From Pararhizobium mangrovi (lineage in GTDB: Bacteria; Pseudomonadota; Alphaproteobacteria; Rhizobiales; Rhizobiaceae): DNA of 64,000 nt. The position numbers were made by a program, and so were the translations under genes. The notes below the pieces were generated by a model that saw nothing but the letters and a program-made list of their open reading frames with translations, was not told where the DNA came from and searched no databases. The stretch is taken from the NCBI RefSeq assembly GCF_006516965.1, contig NZ_VHLH01000021.1, forward strand, positions 17,490-81,489, written 5' to 3'. Within the stretch, counting starts at the first letter, position 1. Each line of letters begins with the position of its first letter. Shown one piece after another: positions 34,803-43,461 of the stretch.

Positions 34803-36041
34803 TCAGAACCCGCCCGGCGGCGTCGCGCGGCGCCGGTCGAGCTTGAGGAAGGGCCGCTCGACGATGCGCGCGCGCTTCATCAGCTTGACGTATCGCAGCT
34901 CGTGCAGCGCGTAGATCTCGACCCACAGATCGTCCGTCACCGTATCCCCGTACGGCCGTTGCAGGCTGGCGATCGCGATGTTGCGCTTGAGCATGGGCGA
35001 CCAGATCGCCGCCGTGACGATGCCCGCCTCGCGCTTCTTGCGATGGTAGACGATCGCGTGTTCGGCCGGCACGTTGCCTTCGATCTCAAGACCGACGAGC
35101 ACGTGCCGGTTGGCACCCTTCGCCCGTGCCGCTTCGATGGCGCGGCGGCCGTTGAAGCGCTCCTTCTTCATGTCGACCAGCCAGCCGAGGCCGATCTCGT
35201 CCGGCATGCGCGCGCGATCTGCGCGAAGGGCCGCGTCGACGGTGACGAAATCCACGTTGGCGATGAGGAAACCGGCTTCGATGCGTGCGCGGTCGAGGGC
35301 GCCGAAGCCGATCGCGTTCAATCCGTGAAGGCGTCCTGCCTCCCACAACCGATCCCACAGGGAAAGCGCGTCGCCGGCATCGACGAAGAGCTCGTAGCCG
35401 AGGTCGCCGGTAAAGCCCGTCCGCGAGATCGTCACCCGACCGCCTTCGTGCGCGAATTCGGCGATGCCGAACGGTTTCAGCGATCCGATCTCGCCGAAGC
35501 CCGCCGCCTGAAGGACCGCGAACGACGTCGGCCCCTGAAGCGCCAGGCCGGCGATCGCTTCGGTCTCCTCCTCGATCGCGACGTCGAACCCGATCGCCCC
35601 GTCGAGGAGCCATGGCAGGTGCCGCTCCTGGCAGCAGAGCCGGAACCGCGTCTCGCTCAACCGGAAAAGCGTGCCGTCGTCGATCACTTCGCCGGCGTCG
35701 TCGCACCATGCGGTGTACTGCACGCGAAGCGGCTTGAGGCGCGTCACGTCGCGCAGCGTCAGCCGGTCGCAGAAGGCTTCGGCGTCCGGCCCCTCGATGC
35801 GGTACTTGACCATCGGCGAGAGGTCGAAAAGCGCCGCCTGGCTGCGGATGGCGAAGTACTCGAGCTCCTCGTCCCAGAGCGAATGGGCGGAGAGATAGCC
35901 CGACCAGTCGTACCACGCATGGGTATGCATCAGCGCGGCTATGCGCGGATGGAAGGGCGTTTCGAGGCGGAGCGGTCCGCTCTTGCCGAAGACGTCGCTC
36001 ACCGGTGCCGTGTTCGTCTCGACGGTGTTTCGTGCCATCAT
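34803..36041 (-). CDS. GcvT-like aminomethyltransferase / folate-dependent demethylase
   Basis: A 412-residue single-domain GcvT-family protein, without the fused oxidase of dimethylglycine or sarcosine dehydrogenases. Family blocks are DEELEYFAIRSQAALFDLSP, CDRLTLRDVTRLKPLRVQYT, GLALQGPTSFAVLQ, ISRTGFTGDLGYELFVDAGD and GALDRARIEAGF. Such enzymes pass a one-carbon unit from an amine (or methyl from a sulfonium in DmdA) to tetrahydrofolate. Next to a Rieske oxygenase and flavoproteins it fits capture of an N-methyl-derived carbon. ATG at 36041 overlaps the upstream stop (ATGA) with GGAG just before. Confidence 0.88.
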   Translation of the reverse strand: MMARNTVETNTAPVSDVFGKSGPLRLETPFHPRIAALMHTHAWYDWSGYLSAHSLWDEELEYFAIRSQAALFDLSPMVKYRIEGPDAEAFCDRLTLRDVTRLKPLRVQYTAWCDDAGEVIDDGTLFRLSETRFRLCCQERHLPWLLDGAIGFDVAIEEETEAIAGLALQGPTSFAVLQAAGFGEIGSLKPFGIAEFAHEGGRVTISRTGFTGDLGYELFVDAGDALSLWDRLWEAGRLHGLNAIGFGALDRARIEAGFLIANVDFVTVDAALRADRARMPDEIGLGWLVDMKKERFNGRRAIEAARAKGANRHVLVGLEIEGNVPAEHAIVYHRKKREAGIVTAAIWSPMLKRNIAIASLQRPYGDTVTDDLWVEIYALHELRYVKLMKRARIVERPFLKLDRRRATPPGGF

Positions 36042-37615
36042 CGTTTCTCCGCCGCGAGGATATGGCGCACGGCATTCATCGCCGGCCTGCCGGAGATCCC
36101 GCCGCCCGGATGCGAGCCGGCACCGGCAAGGTAGAGCCCGTCGATCGGCGTGTCGTAGCCGGACATGCCCGAGACCGGCCGCGAGAACAGCATCTGGTCG
36201 GCCTGCAGTTCGCCGTGGTGCCAGTGCCCGCCGGGCATCCGGTAGCGTGCCTCGATATCGGCCGGCGTCAGCAGTTCGCTCCGAAGGATGCTTTCGCGAA
36301 GACCCGGCGCATGGGCTTCGAGCCGACCGAGCACGGCCTCCAGGAATTTCGGCTTGCCGGTTTCCCAGCCCTCTTTCAAGTCGTAGGGCGCGTATTGGAC
36401 GACGGCGGAAAGGACGCACGCGCCGTCCGGCGCAAGGCTCGGATCGTGGAGGCTCGGCAGCACGATCTCCATCACCGGTTCGCGCGAGAATTCACCGTAT
36501 TTCGCCGGATTGAAGGCGCGTTCGACATCGTCGCTCGACCGCGCGATCACCAAACGGCCTGAAAGTGCGTCTTCGTCGACACCGGTGAAGGTCGGCGGAC
36601 GATCGAGCGCCAGATCGAGCTTGGCGACGTCGCCCTTCATGCGAATATGGGTAAGCTTGCGCACGAGGCCGATATCGAGCGCGCGCGCACCGACGAGATC
36701 GAGCATCGTCGTTCGCGGGTTCATCGCCGAGACGATCGTCAGCGCGCGCAGCGTCTCGCCGCCTTCGAGGACGACACCGACGGCTCGTCCCGCCTCGACG
36801 AGAATGCGCCCGACGCCGGCTTTCGTCCTGAGCGTCGCACCGGCGCGCTCGGCTGCACTTGCGAGCGATGCGACGACCGCACCCATGCCACCCTTCGGAA
36901 CGGTCTGTGCGCCCGGCTTCGCCTCGATTTCGCCGGCGAGCCGGTAATAGAGGCCGAGCAGCGAGGTCGGCGAGCGCGGACCGAGATGGCTGCCGAGCGT
37001 GGCGTCGAAGGCGAGCAGCCCCTTCAGCCGATCATCGTCGAGGCATTCGTCGGCGACATCGGCGACGTTCATCAGCACCATGCGCAGGAACGCACGCATT
37101 TCGTCCTTGCCGAGACGCTTCAGCGAAAGGGCGGCACCACCGAGCACCCCCTTTTCGCCGAGCGTCAGCGTGTCGAGCTGCGGTGGCCGGCGAGCGAGGA
37201 ACGGCTTCAGAACGCCCGCTTGCAGCATGAGACGCCGGCGCAGTTCCGTCCATGCCCGGCCCTCTGCTTCGCCAAGACCCGTGACCGTCTTCCCATACGC
37301 TCCATGCAGGATCAGCGGATCGCCCTTGCCGAGCGCGACCGTCGGCATCGGCGCGCCGCCGAGCTCAAGGCCGTGGCTTTCCAGGTCGAGCGTCCGGATC
37401 AGTTCGGCGTCGAGCCGATTGAGGACGTGGGCGAGCGAGGACGTGCGGAACTTCGGCGCAAGCTGGCGCGCGCGGGCCCCACCGCCGACCTCGTCGTCCG
37501 CTTCCAGCACGCAGACGCGCCGGCCGGACTTTGCCAGAAGTGCTGCGGCGGCAAGACCGTTATGGCCGCCTCCGACGACGATTACGTCCCAATTGCCGGT
37601 ATCAGAGGACCTCAT
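36038..37615 (-). CDS. FAD-dependent oxidoreductase, phytoene-dehydrogenase-like (copy 2)
   Basis: A 525-residue flavoprotein. The N-terminal FAD motif is WDVIVVGGGHNGLAAAALLA (about 9-28), followed by VCVLEADDEVGGGARARQL. The C-terminal block HWHHGELQADQMLFSRPV and GLYLAGAGSHPGGGISGRPA is shared with the product of the gene just upstream (HPGGG..G.P..NA). These resemble carotenoid desaturase-like enzymes of unknown substrate rather than true carotenoid genes, since no other carotenoid gene is present. It probably oxidises a C-N or C-C bond of the imported amine. It overlaps the first copy by 14 bases. Confidence 0.85.
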   Translation of the reverse strand: MRSSDTGNWDVIVVGGGHNGLAAAALLAKSGRRVCVLEADDEVGGGARARQLAPKFRTSSLAHVLNRLDAELIRTLDLESHGLELGGAPMPTVALGKGDPLILHGAYGKTVTGLGEAEGRAWTELRRRLMLQAGVLKPFLARRPPQLDTLTLGEKGVLGGAALSLKRLGKDEMRAFLRMVLMNVADVADECLDDDRLKGLLAFDATLGSHLGPRSPTSLLGLYYRLAGEIEAKPGAQTVPKGGMGAVVASLASAAERAGATLRTKAGVGRILVEAGRAVGVVLEGGETLRALTIVSAMNPRTTMLDLVGARALDIGLVRKLTHIRMKGDVAKLDLALDRPPTFTGVDEDALSGRLVIARSSDDVERAFNPAKYGEFSREPVMEIVLPSLHDPSLAPDGACVLSAVVQYAPYDLKEGWETGKPKFLEAVLGRLEAHAPGLRESILRSELLTPADIEARYRMPGGHWHHGELQADQMLFSRPVSGMSGYDTPIDGLYLAGAGSHPGGGISGRPAMNAVRHILAAEKR

Positions 37616-39221
37616 GGGCGGGACTCATCTGCTTGTTGGGCCGCTTGGCATCGCGCAAGATTTCCGCCGCGGCGTTGCGCCCTGGTGCACCCATGACGCC
37701 GCCACCGGGATGCGTCGACGATCCGCAGATGTAGAGGCCCCCGATCGGCGAGCGATACTGGGCGTAGCCCGGCACCGGACGGTTGAAGAGCAACTGATCG
37801 AAGGTCAGTTCGCCCTGGAAGATGTTGCCTTCCGTCAGCCCGACCTCGTCCTCCAGTTCGCGTGGCGTGCGCACCTCCATGTGGACGATGCGTTCGCGAA
37901 AGCCCGGCGAATAGTCGGCGATCTGGGAAATCACCGTGTCGGCGAACGCATCGCGGTCGGCGCTCGTCCAGTCCCGCCCTTCCACCTTGGGCGGGCAATA
38001 CTGGACGAAACAGCTCATGAAGTGCTTGCCGGGCGGCGCCATCGTCGGGTCGAGCGTCGTCGGGATCACCATGTCGAGGATCGGATCGGCCGACCAGCGC
38101 CCGGCCTTCCAGTCGTCGTAGCCGCGCTCCATGCGCTCGATCGAATCCGTGAAGTGCATGTCGCCGCGAACGCAGGGCGAGTTCGGCGGAAGGGCCGGAA
38201 ATTCCGGCATGGAATCGAGCGCGATGTTGAGCTTGCCCGACGATCCGCGCATCTTGAACCGCTCGACGTCGCGCACGAACGGATCCGGCAGATCGGAGCG
38301 TTCGACGAGCTTCAGGAAGGTCCGCTTGACGTCGGCGTTCGAAACGACGCGGTCGGCGCGGATCTCCTCGCCGCCTGCGAGAACGACGCCCTTCGCGCCC
38401 TGCGTGTCGACCAGCACCCTGTCGACTTCGGCTTCGGTGCGAATGGTGCCGCCGGACTCCCGAAAGGACTTCGCGAGCGCCTGCGTGACGGCGCCCATGC
38501 CGCCGCGTGCGAACCCCCACGCACCGACCGAGCCGTCGACTTCGCCCATGTAGTGGTGCAGGAGCACATAGGCCGTGCCCGGCGACATCGGGCCGAGCGC
38601 CGTGCCGATGATGCCGGAGATCGCAAGATAGGATTTGACGACGTCGGACTCGAAGTATTCGTCGAGGAAGTCGGAGATCGACATCGTCCAGAACCGCATC
38701 GTCAGCGCCATCTCCTCCGCGCTTAACCCGGCGAACTTGCGGCCGAGATAGAGGAGTTCGGAAACGTCGCGCGGGCGCAGGCGCGCCGGATCGGGCGCGG
38801 TGCGCATCAACAGCGGCTGGATGAAGCGACACTGTCGCGTAACGTCGCGGGCGTAGCGTTCGTAGGCTTCGGCGTCGCGCTTGGAAAAACGGGCGAACGC
38901 ACGGCGGTGGGCATGGTGGTCACGGTGGGCACCGAGATGGTCGCCGTCTTGCGTGAAGACGGCCCCGCCCTCGTAGGGGATGACCTGCAGCCCGTGACGC
39001 GGAAGCTCGAGATCACGCATGATCTCCGGGCGGAAGAGGCTGCACACATAGGAACAGTTGGAATAGAGGAAGCCGTCCGTCAGTTCGCGGCTGACGGCAG
39101 CGCCGCCGATCCATTCGTTCTTTTCGACGACGAGCACGTCGAGCCCCGCGCGCTGCAGGTAGCACGCATTGACGAGGCCGTTGTGACCCGAGCCGATGAC
39201 GACGGCATCCCACTTCTTCAT
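37602..39221 (-). CDS. FAD-dependent oxidoreductase, phytoene-dehydrogenase-like (copy 1)
   Basis: A 539-residue flavoprotein and the first gene of a four-gene operon. The FAD-binding start is WDAVVIGSGHNGLVNACYLQ, then LVVEKNEWIGGAAVSREL. ARGGMGAVTQALAKSF and the C-terminal IGGLYICGSSTHPGGGVMGA are family features and resemble copy 2, but overall sequences are quite different, so the two may form a hetero-oligomer or act in sequence. ATG at 39221 is preferred to 39227 because GAAGGA lies six bases before it. A candidate operator lies about 140 bases upstream. Confidence 0.85.
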   Translation of the reverse strand: MKKWDAVVIGSGHNGLVNACYLQRAGLDVLVVEKNEWIGGAAVSRELTDGFLYSNCSYVCSLFRPEIMRDLELPRHGLQVIPYEGGAVFTQDGDHLGAHRDHHAHRRAFARFSKRDAEAYERYARDVTRQCRFIQPLLMRTAPDPARLRPRDVSELLYLGRKFAGLSAEEMALTMRFWTMSISDFLDEYFESDVVKSYLAISGIIGTALGPMSPGTAYVLLHHYMGEVDGSVGAWGFARGGMGAVTQALAKSFRESGGTIRTEAEVDRVLVDTQGAKGVVLAGGEEIRADRVVSNADVKRTFLKLVERSDLPDPFVRDVERFKMRGSSGKLNIALDSMPEFPALPPNSPCVRGDMHFTDSIERMERGYDDWKAGRWSADPILDMVIPTTLDPTMAPPGKHFMSCFVQYCPPKVEGRDWTSADRDAFADTVISQIADYSPGFRERIVHMEVRTPRELEDEVGLTEGNIFQGELTFDQLLFNRPVPGYAQYRSPIGGLYICGSSTHPGGGVMGAPGRNAAAEILRDAKRPNKQMSPAHEVL

Positions 39222-39360
39222 CCGCATTCCTTCGTTACCGTGCCCTGCCCGTCGGCAATCGCAAGCTTCGCCACCCATCGAATGCCTCGACCGTCGGATA
39301 GCGGGAAAGCCCGACCTGGAACCCTAAGGCTGGCACGACCGGTTCCATTCTGTCCAGCCG

Positions 39361-39381
39361 TGTTGAATGAATGTTCAGCAA
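39361..39381. promoter_or_regulatory. Candidate TetR/BetI-type operator, copy 2
   Basis: TGTTGAATGAATGTTCAGCAA, read on the other strand as TTGC + TGAACATTCATTCAACA. It matches copy 1 (29032-29052) at 18 of 21 positions and lies midway between the divergent flavoprotein and methyltransferase genes. The regulator gene itself is in the rightward operon, which suggests autoregulation. Confidence 0.6.
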
Positions 39382-39448
39382 GTGACCTTGTAATTCGCGT
39401 TTCATGCGGTAGGCTCGCGCTCATGAAACGAACTCTTCGGTCCTTCGC

Positions 39449-40267
39449 GTGAGCGTGCCTCCCGCACCCGAATACGACGATCTCGCCATTCGTTTTCTGG
39501 AAGCGCTCTGGGGAGAAGGCTACCTTTCGCCCGGCGGCCCTGAAGAGGTCGACCGCATTCTCGAAGGTCGCGCGCTCGAAGGCCGCACGGTCCTCGACAT
39601 CGGCTGCGGCTCGGGCGGCATCACCCTCCATATCGCCGAGCGCTACGCGCCAGCGCGGATCGTCGGGTTCGATGTCGAACGACCGCCGATCGAGCGCGCC
39701 CGTCGCTACGCCGAAGAGCGCGGCCTCACCGAAACGGTCGAATTCGTCGAGGCACCGCCCGGTGCGCTTCCCTTCGCCGATGCCACCTTCGACGTCATCT
39801 TTTCCAAGGACGCGCTCGTCCACGTCGCCGACAAGGAAGCCGTCTTCGCCGACATTTTCCGTATTCTGAAGCCGGGCGGGATCTTCGCCGCGAGCGACTG
39901 GCTGACCTCGCATGACGGGCCGCCTTCCGACCGGATGAAGGCCTATCTCGAAGCCGAGGGCCTGAGCTTCGGCATGGCTTCGGCCGAGCGCTATCGGCGG
40001 GCGATGAAAAGGGCGGGATTTCGCGACATCGCGACCGTCGATCGCAACGCCTGGTATCGCGAACAGGCGCGTGCAGAACTCGAGCGTCTCAAAGGCCCGC
40101 TCTACGACAAGGCGGCCGCCGCCGTCGGCGAAGCCTATGTCGACAAGAACATCCGCACATGGACGGCGATGCTCGTCGTGCTTGACAGCGCAGAACACAG
40201 GCCTACCCACCTTCATGCGATCAAGCCGGCCGGAACGGATTCCGGGGAGAACCGGCCGGATGCTTGA
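39449..40267 (+). CDS. SAM-dependent methyltransferase
   Basis: A class I methyltransferase of 272 residues. The SAM-binding motif is [19 protein letters not shown] (about 48-66), with the acidic ribose contact in [10 protein letters not shown] and the later blocks [19 protein letters not shown] and [14 protein letters not shown]. The pattern resembles phosphoethanolamine or glycine-sarcosine N-methyltransferases, so an N- or small-molecule methylation is plausible, but the acceptor is unknown. Its presence in an otherwise catabolic locus is curious. GTG at 39449 is used; another GTG six bases on is equally possible. Confidence 0.8.
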   Translation: MSVPPAPEYDDLAIRFLEALWGEGYLSPGGPEEVDRILEGRALEGRTVLDIGCGSGGITLHIAERYAPARIVGFDVERPPIERARRYAEERGLTETVEFVEAPPGALPFADATFDVIFSKDALVHVADKEAVFADIFRILKPGGIFAASDWLTSHDGPPSDRMKAYLEAEGLSFGMASAERYRRAMKRAGFRDIATVDRNAWYREQARAELERLKGPLYDKAAAAVGEAYVDKNIRTWTAMLVVLDSAEHRPTHLHAIKPAGTDSGENRPDA

Positions 40268-40280
40268 AACGGGGGAAGGC

Positions 40281-40985
40281 ATGAAATCGGATCCGGCAGC
40301 AGCGCTGGCGCAGCCAGACAGGAAGGGCCGCAAGGCCTCGAAGGAGGTTCGCCGGCAGCAGCTCATCGACGCGACGATCGATTCGCTGGCGCGGCGCGGC
40401 TATTCCGAAACCACGATGGCGAACGTCGCCGACGGGGCCGGCCTTTCGCGCGGCATCGTCAACTTCCACTTCGAAAGCAAGGACAAGCTGCTCGTCGCGA
40501 CGCTGCAGCACATGGCCGAGGAATACGCCGCGCACTGGCGTTCGGCACTCGCGCGCGCGGGCGACGATGCGGCCGAGCAGCTCTTCGCGCTCGTCTCCGC
40601 CGATTTCGACCGCGCGATCTGCAACCGGCGCAAGCTCGCCGCCTGGTGCGCCTTCTGGGGCGAGGCGAAGTCACGCCCGACATACCAGGCGCTGTGCGGC
40701 CAGCGCGACGAGGCTTACCAGAACCGCGTGGCCAAGCTCTGCACGGCACTGATCGAAGAAGGCGGCTATCGGCGCGATCCGGGCATGACGGCACTCGGCC
40801 TCGACGCCCTTCTCGAAGGGCTCTGGCTGCGGTTGATGCTCGCCAATGGCGAGCTGAAGCGGGAAACCGCACGCGATGCGGCGATCGCCTTCCTCAGGAC
40901 GACATTCCCGGATCATTTTTCGAACATCGACGGATCGCCGGTCCGTCGCGCTATCAACAACGAAAAAAAGGGAGCAGCACGATGA
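40281..40985 (+). CDS. TetR-family transcriptional regulator, BetI-like
   Basis: A 234-residue regulator. The N-terminal HTH (about 20-70) reads RRQQLIDATIDSLARRGYSE, TTMANVADGAGLSRGIVNFH and FESKDKLLVATLQHMAEEYA. The C-terminal half, with WCAFWGEAKSRPTYQALC, follows the pattern of BetI, the choline-responsive repressor. ATG at 40281 has GGGGGAAGG directly upstream. It is co-transcribed with the methyltransferase and potD-like genes. Dyads found in the three divergent promoter regions of the locus are the likely binding sites, with an amine or quaternary ammonium ligand as inducer. Confidence 0.88.
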   Translation: MKSDPAAALAQPDRKGRKASKEVRRQQLIDATIDSLARRGYSETTMANVADGAGLSRGIVNFHFESKDKLLVATLQHMAEEYAAHWRSALARAGDDAAEQLFALVSADFDRAICNRRKLAAWCAFWGEAKSRPTYQALCGQRDEAYQNRVAKLCTALIEEGGYRRDPGMTALGLDALLEGLWLRLMLANGELKRETARDAAIAFLRTTFPDHFSNIDGSPVRRAINNEKKGAAR

Positions 40986-42070
40986 GCATTTCGAGAACCT
41001 GGAAGGGCCTGGTCGCGACGGTCGCGGTCGGAGCCGTAGTGTCCATGTCGGCGGCGGCCTCCGCGAGGGCCGACGATTCCGACCTCACGGTCTTCGACTG
41101 GGCGGGCTACGAGGCACCGGAATTCCATCCGGCCTATGTCGAGAAATACGGCCATTCCCCGACCTTCGCCTTCTTCGCGGACGAGGACGAGGCCTTCGCC
41201 AAGCTGATGTCCGGCTTCAAGGCCGATATCGCCCACCCGTGCTCACAGAGCGTCGCCAAGTGGCGTGACGCGGGGCTTCTCCAGCCGATCGATCCGAAGC
41301 GGGTGAAGGGCTACGACGACATCATGCCCGGCTTCAAGGACATGAAGAACCTGATGACGGGTCCCGAGGGCAAGACCTGGTTCATCCCCTTCGACTGGGG
41401 CAATACCGCGCTCACCTATCGCACCGACAAGGTCGATGCCGCCGACGTCCAGTCGCTTCAGGCCTTCGCCGATCCGAAGTTCAAGGGGCGCGTGTCGATC
41501 GGCGACAACGTCGACGACGCCTATGCGCTCGCGAGCCTCGCCATCGGCCTGAAGGACTGGACCGGCATGACGGACGAGCAGTTCCAGAAGGCCTCGGACT
41601 TCCTGCGCAAGGTGCACAAGAACGTCCGCCTCTACTGGACCGACGGGACGGAACTCGCCCAGGCCATGGCCGGTGGCGAGGTCGATCTCGCATGGGCGTG
41701 GAACGAGACGGCGACCACGCTCAAGGCCGAAGACGTTCCGGTGACGATGAAGAAGGACACCAAGGAAGGCCTTTCGACCTGGGTCTGCGGCTATGTCCGG
41801 CTGAAGGACGCACCGGGAAGCGAGCAGAAGGCCTACGACTACCTGAGCGCGGTCAACGATCCGAAGGTTTCCAAGTACCTCGTCACCGATTGGGGCTACG
41901 GCCACGGCAACGCCGCCGGCATGAAGGCCATTTCCCAGAAGGAGCTCGAGGCAAGCGGGTATGGCGACATCGACAAGTTCGTTGGCAATACGCTGTTCCA
42001 GTCGCCGGTTTCGCCGGAACTGAAGCAGAAGATGATCGCCGAGTTCGAGAAGATCAAAGCCGGCTATTGA
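40982..42070 (+). CDS. Polyamine-type ABC transporter substrate-binding protein (PotD-like), set 2
   Basis: A 362-residue periplasmic protein of the same superfamily as the set 1 binding protein but clearly diverged. The signal peptide ends near ASARA (about residue 30). DLTVFDWAGYEAPEFHPAYV, FMSGFKADIAHPCSQS, FIPFDWGNTALTYRTDKVD and GGEVDLAWAWNET are typical of this group. It is encoded away from its likely permeases, which are in the minus-strand operon at 43425-46361, with the amine-oxidase gene between. The ATG overlaps the tetR stop (ATGA). Confidence 0.9.
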   Translation: MSISRTWKGLVATVAVGAVVSMSAAASARADDSDLTVFDWAGYEAPEFHPAYVEKYGHSPTFAFFADEDEAFAKLMSGFKADIAHPCSQSVAKWRDAGLLQPIDPKRVKGYDDIMPGFKDMKNLMTGPEGKTWFIPFDWGNTALTYRTDKVDAADVQSLQAFADPKFKGRVSIGDNVDDAYALASLAIGLKDWTGMTDEQFQKASDFLRKVHKNVRLYWTDGTELAQAMAGGEVDLAWAWNETATTLKAEDVPVTMKKDTKEGLSTWVCGYVRLKDAPGSEQKAYDYLSAVNDPKVSKYLVTDWGYGHGNAAGMKAISQKELEASGYGDIDKFVGNTLFQSPVSPELKQKMIAEFEKIKAGY

Positions 42071-42138
42071 GCCGGCTCCCGTATCGCGGCGCCGACCAAG
42101 TGGCCGGCGCACACTTCTTTCCGCGGGAGCGGACATCC

Positions 42139-43461
42139 ATGAACGAGAGCGTCGATGTCGTCGTCGTAGGCGCCGGCTTTACCGGGCTCGCCGCAGCATC
42201 GCGCCTTCGCGAGCTGGGCCTTTCCTGCCTCGTCCTCGAAGCGCGGGACCGCGTCGGCGGCCGCGTCGAGGCGTCACCGAACGGGCTCGGCGAAACGGTC
42301 GACACCGGTGGCCAGTTCCTGTGCGAGGACATGGCGAACGTGACGGCGCTCGCGAAACGCTTCGGCAAGACCCTCGTCGAAACGCCGACTGCCGGCCGCG
42401 TCCTCGTGCGCCCGCCGATGGACGGTGAAGCGACCGATCGCCTGCTCGCCGACGCACATGCCATGCGCGACCGCTTGAATACGTACGAGCCGGACGACGC
42501 GGCCATCGCCGGGATTACGGTCGCCGCATGGACCCACCGCCAGCCCGAAAGCCCGGATGCGCGTCGGGCCTTCAGGGCCATGATCGAAGGGCTCTGGTGC
42601 ATCGAAGCCGACCGGCTGCCGCTTTGGTATCTCGCAAGCAACGACCGCCGCATCACCAACGAGACATCGGAACTGCAATATTTCGTCGCCGGGACGATGC
42701 ACGCGCTGGCCCGCGATCTCGCGAGCGAACTCGAAGCTTCGCTTCGCCTTCGATCGCCGGTGACGCGCGTTGCACGGTCATCGGACGGCGTCGACATCAC
42801 AGCGATGGCGGAGAATAAGGAGCAACGCTTCCACGCACGCGCCGCACTCCTCGCCCTGCCACCGGCGACCGCCGCCGGGATCGACTTCGCCCCCGCCCTG
42901 CCCGAGCGTCTGATCCGCGCTCTTGCGGCCTGGCGGAGCGGCAAGGTGATCAAGATCCTGCTGCGCTACGAAAGCGCCTTCTGGCGCGCCGACGGCCATT
43001 CCGGCACGGTGATGTGGCGCGAACCGTCGAGCCTCTACGTCTTCGAAACGAGCCCGTCGGCCGATCGGGCGATGCTGACAGTCTTTGCGGGCGGGCCGTT
43101 GGCGAAGGCTTGGCACGGGCTCGACGAACCGGCGCTTCGAAACGCACTGCTCGAACACCTCGCCGAGGCGCTTGGCGAGGCCGCGCGCAAGCCGCTCGAC
43201 ATGAAGATCCGCGACTGGACGGATGACGCGTTCAGCGGCGGGGCCTATTCCGACGTCGTCGTCGACATGGACGCGACGGATGCCGAGGAGACCCTGCGCG
43301 CAGGATTGCCGCCGCTGCACTTCGCGTCGTCGGAACTGTCGCCGTCCTATCCCGGATACATCGAGGGCGCGCTCGTCGCCGGGCGGAACGTGGCCGACGC
43401 GATCGCCGACACACTGGACGCCGCTCAATCGCCCATCGCCACCAGCGCTTCCGGGTCGTAG
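42139..43461 (+). CDS. FAD-dependent amine oxidase (monoamine-oxidase-like)
   Basis: A 440-residue flavoprotein of the amine oxidase family. The dinucleotide motif is VDVVVVGAGFTGLAAASRLR (about 5-24), followed by VLEARDRVGGRVEA and TVDTGGQFLCEDM. The C-terminal FAD block is PSYPGYIEGALVAGRNVADAI. Such enzymes oxidise primary, secondary or N-methylated amines to imines. GGGAGCGGAC precedes the ATG at 42139. Its last 37 bases overlap the 3' end of the convergent potA-like gene. It is the final gene of the rightward operon with the methyltransferase, regulator and binding protein genes. Confidence 0.87.
   Translation: MNESVDVVVVGAGFTGLAAASRLRELGLSCLVLEARDRVGGRVEASPNGLGETVDTGGQFLCEDMANVTALAKRFGKTLVETPTAGRVLVRPPMDGEATDRLLADAHAMRDRLNTYEPDDAAIAGITVAAWTHRQPESPDARRAFRAMIEGLWCIEADRLPLWYLASNDRRITNETSELQYFVAGTMHALARDLASELEASLRLRSPVTRVARSSDGVDITAMAENKEQRFHARAALLALPPATAAGIDFAPALPERLIRALAAWRSGKVIKILLRYESAFWRADGHSGTVMWREPSSLYVFETSPSADRAMLTVFAGGPLAKAWHGLDEPALRNALLEHLAEALGEAARKPLDMKIRDWTDDAFSGGAYSDVVVDMDATDAEETLRAGLPPLHFASSELSPSYPGYIEGALVAGRNVADAIADTLDAAQSPIATSASGS

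Noticed and set aside
34410..36134. 574-codon plus-strand frame
   Set aside because: Antisense to the GcvT-like gene, which has clear family motifs and coupled spacing.
36038..39221. Carotenoid biosynthesis genes (crtI)
   Set aside because: No phytoene synthase or other carotenoid gene is near, and the operon context is amine metabolism.
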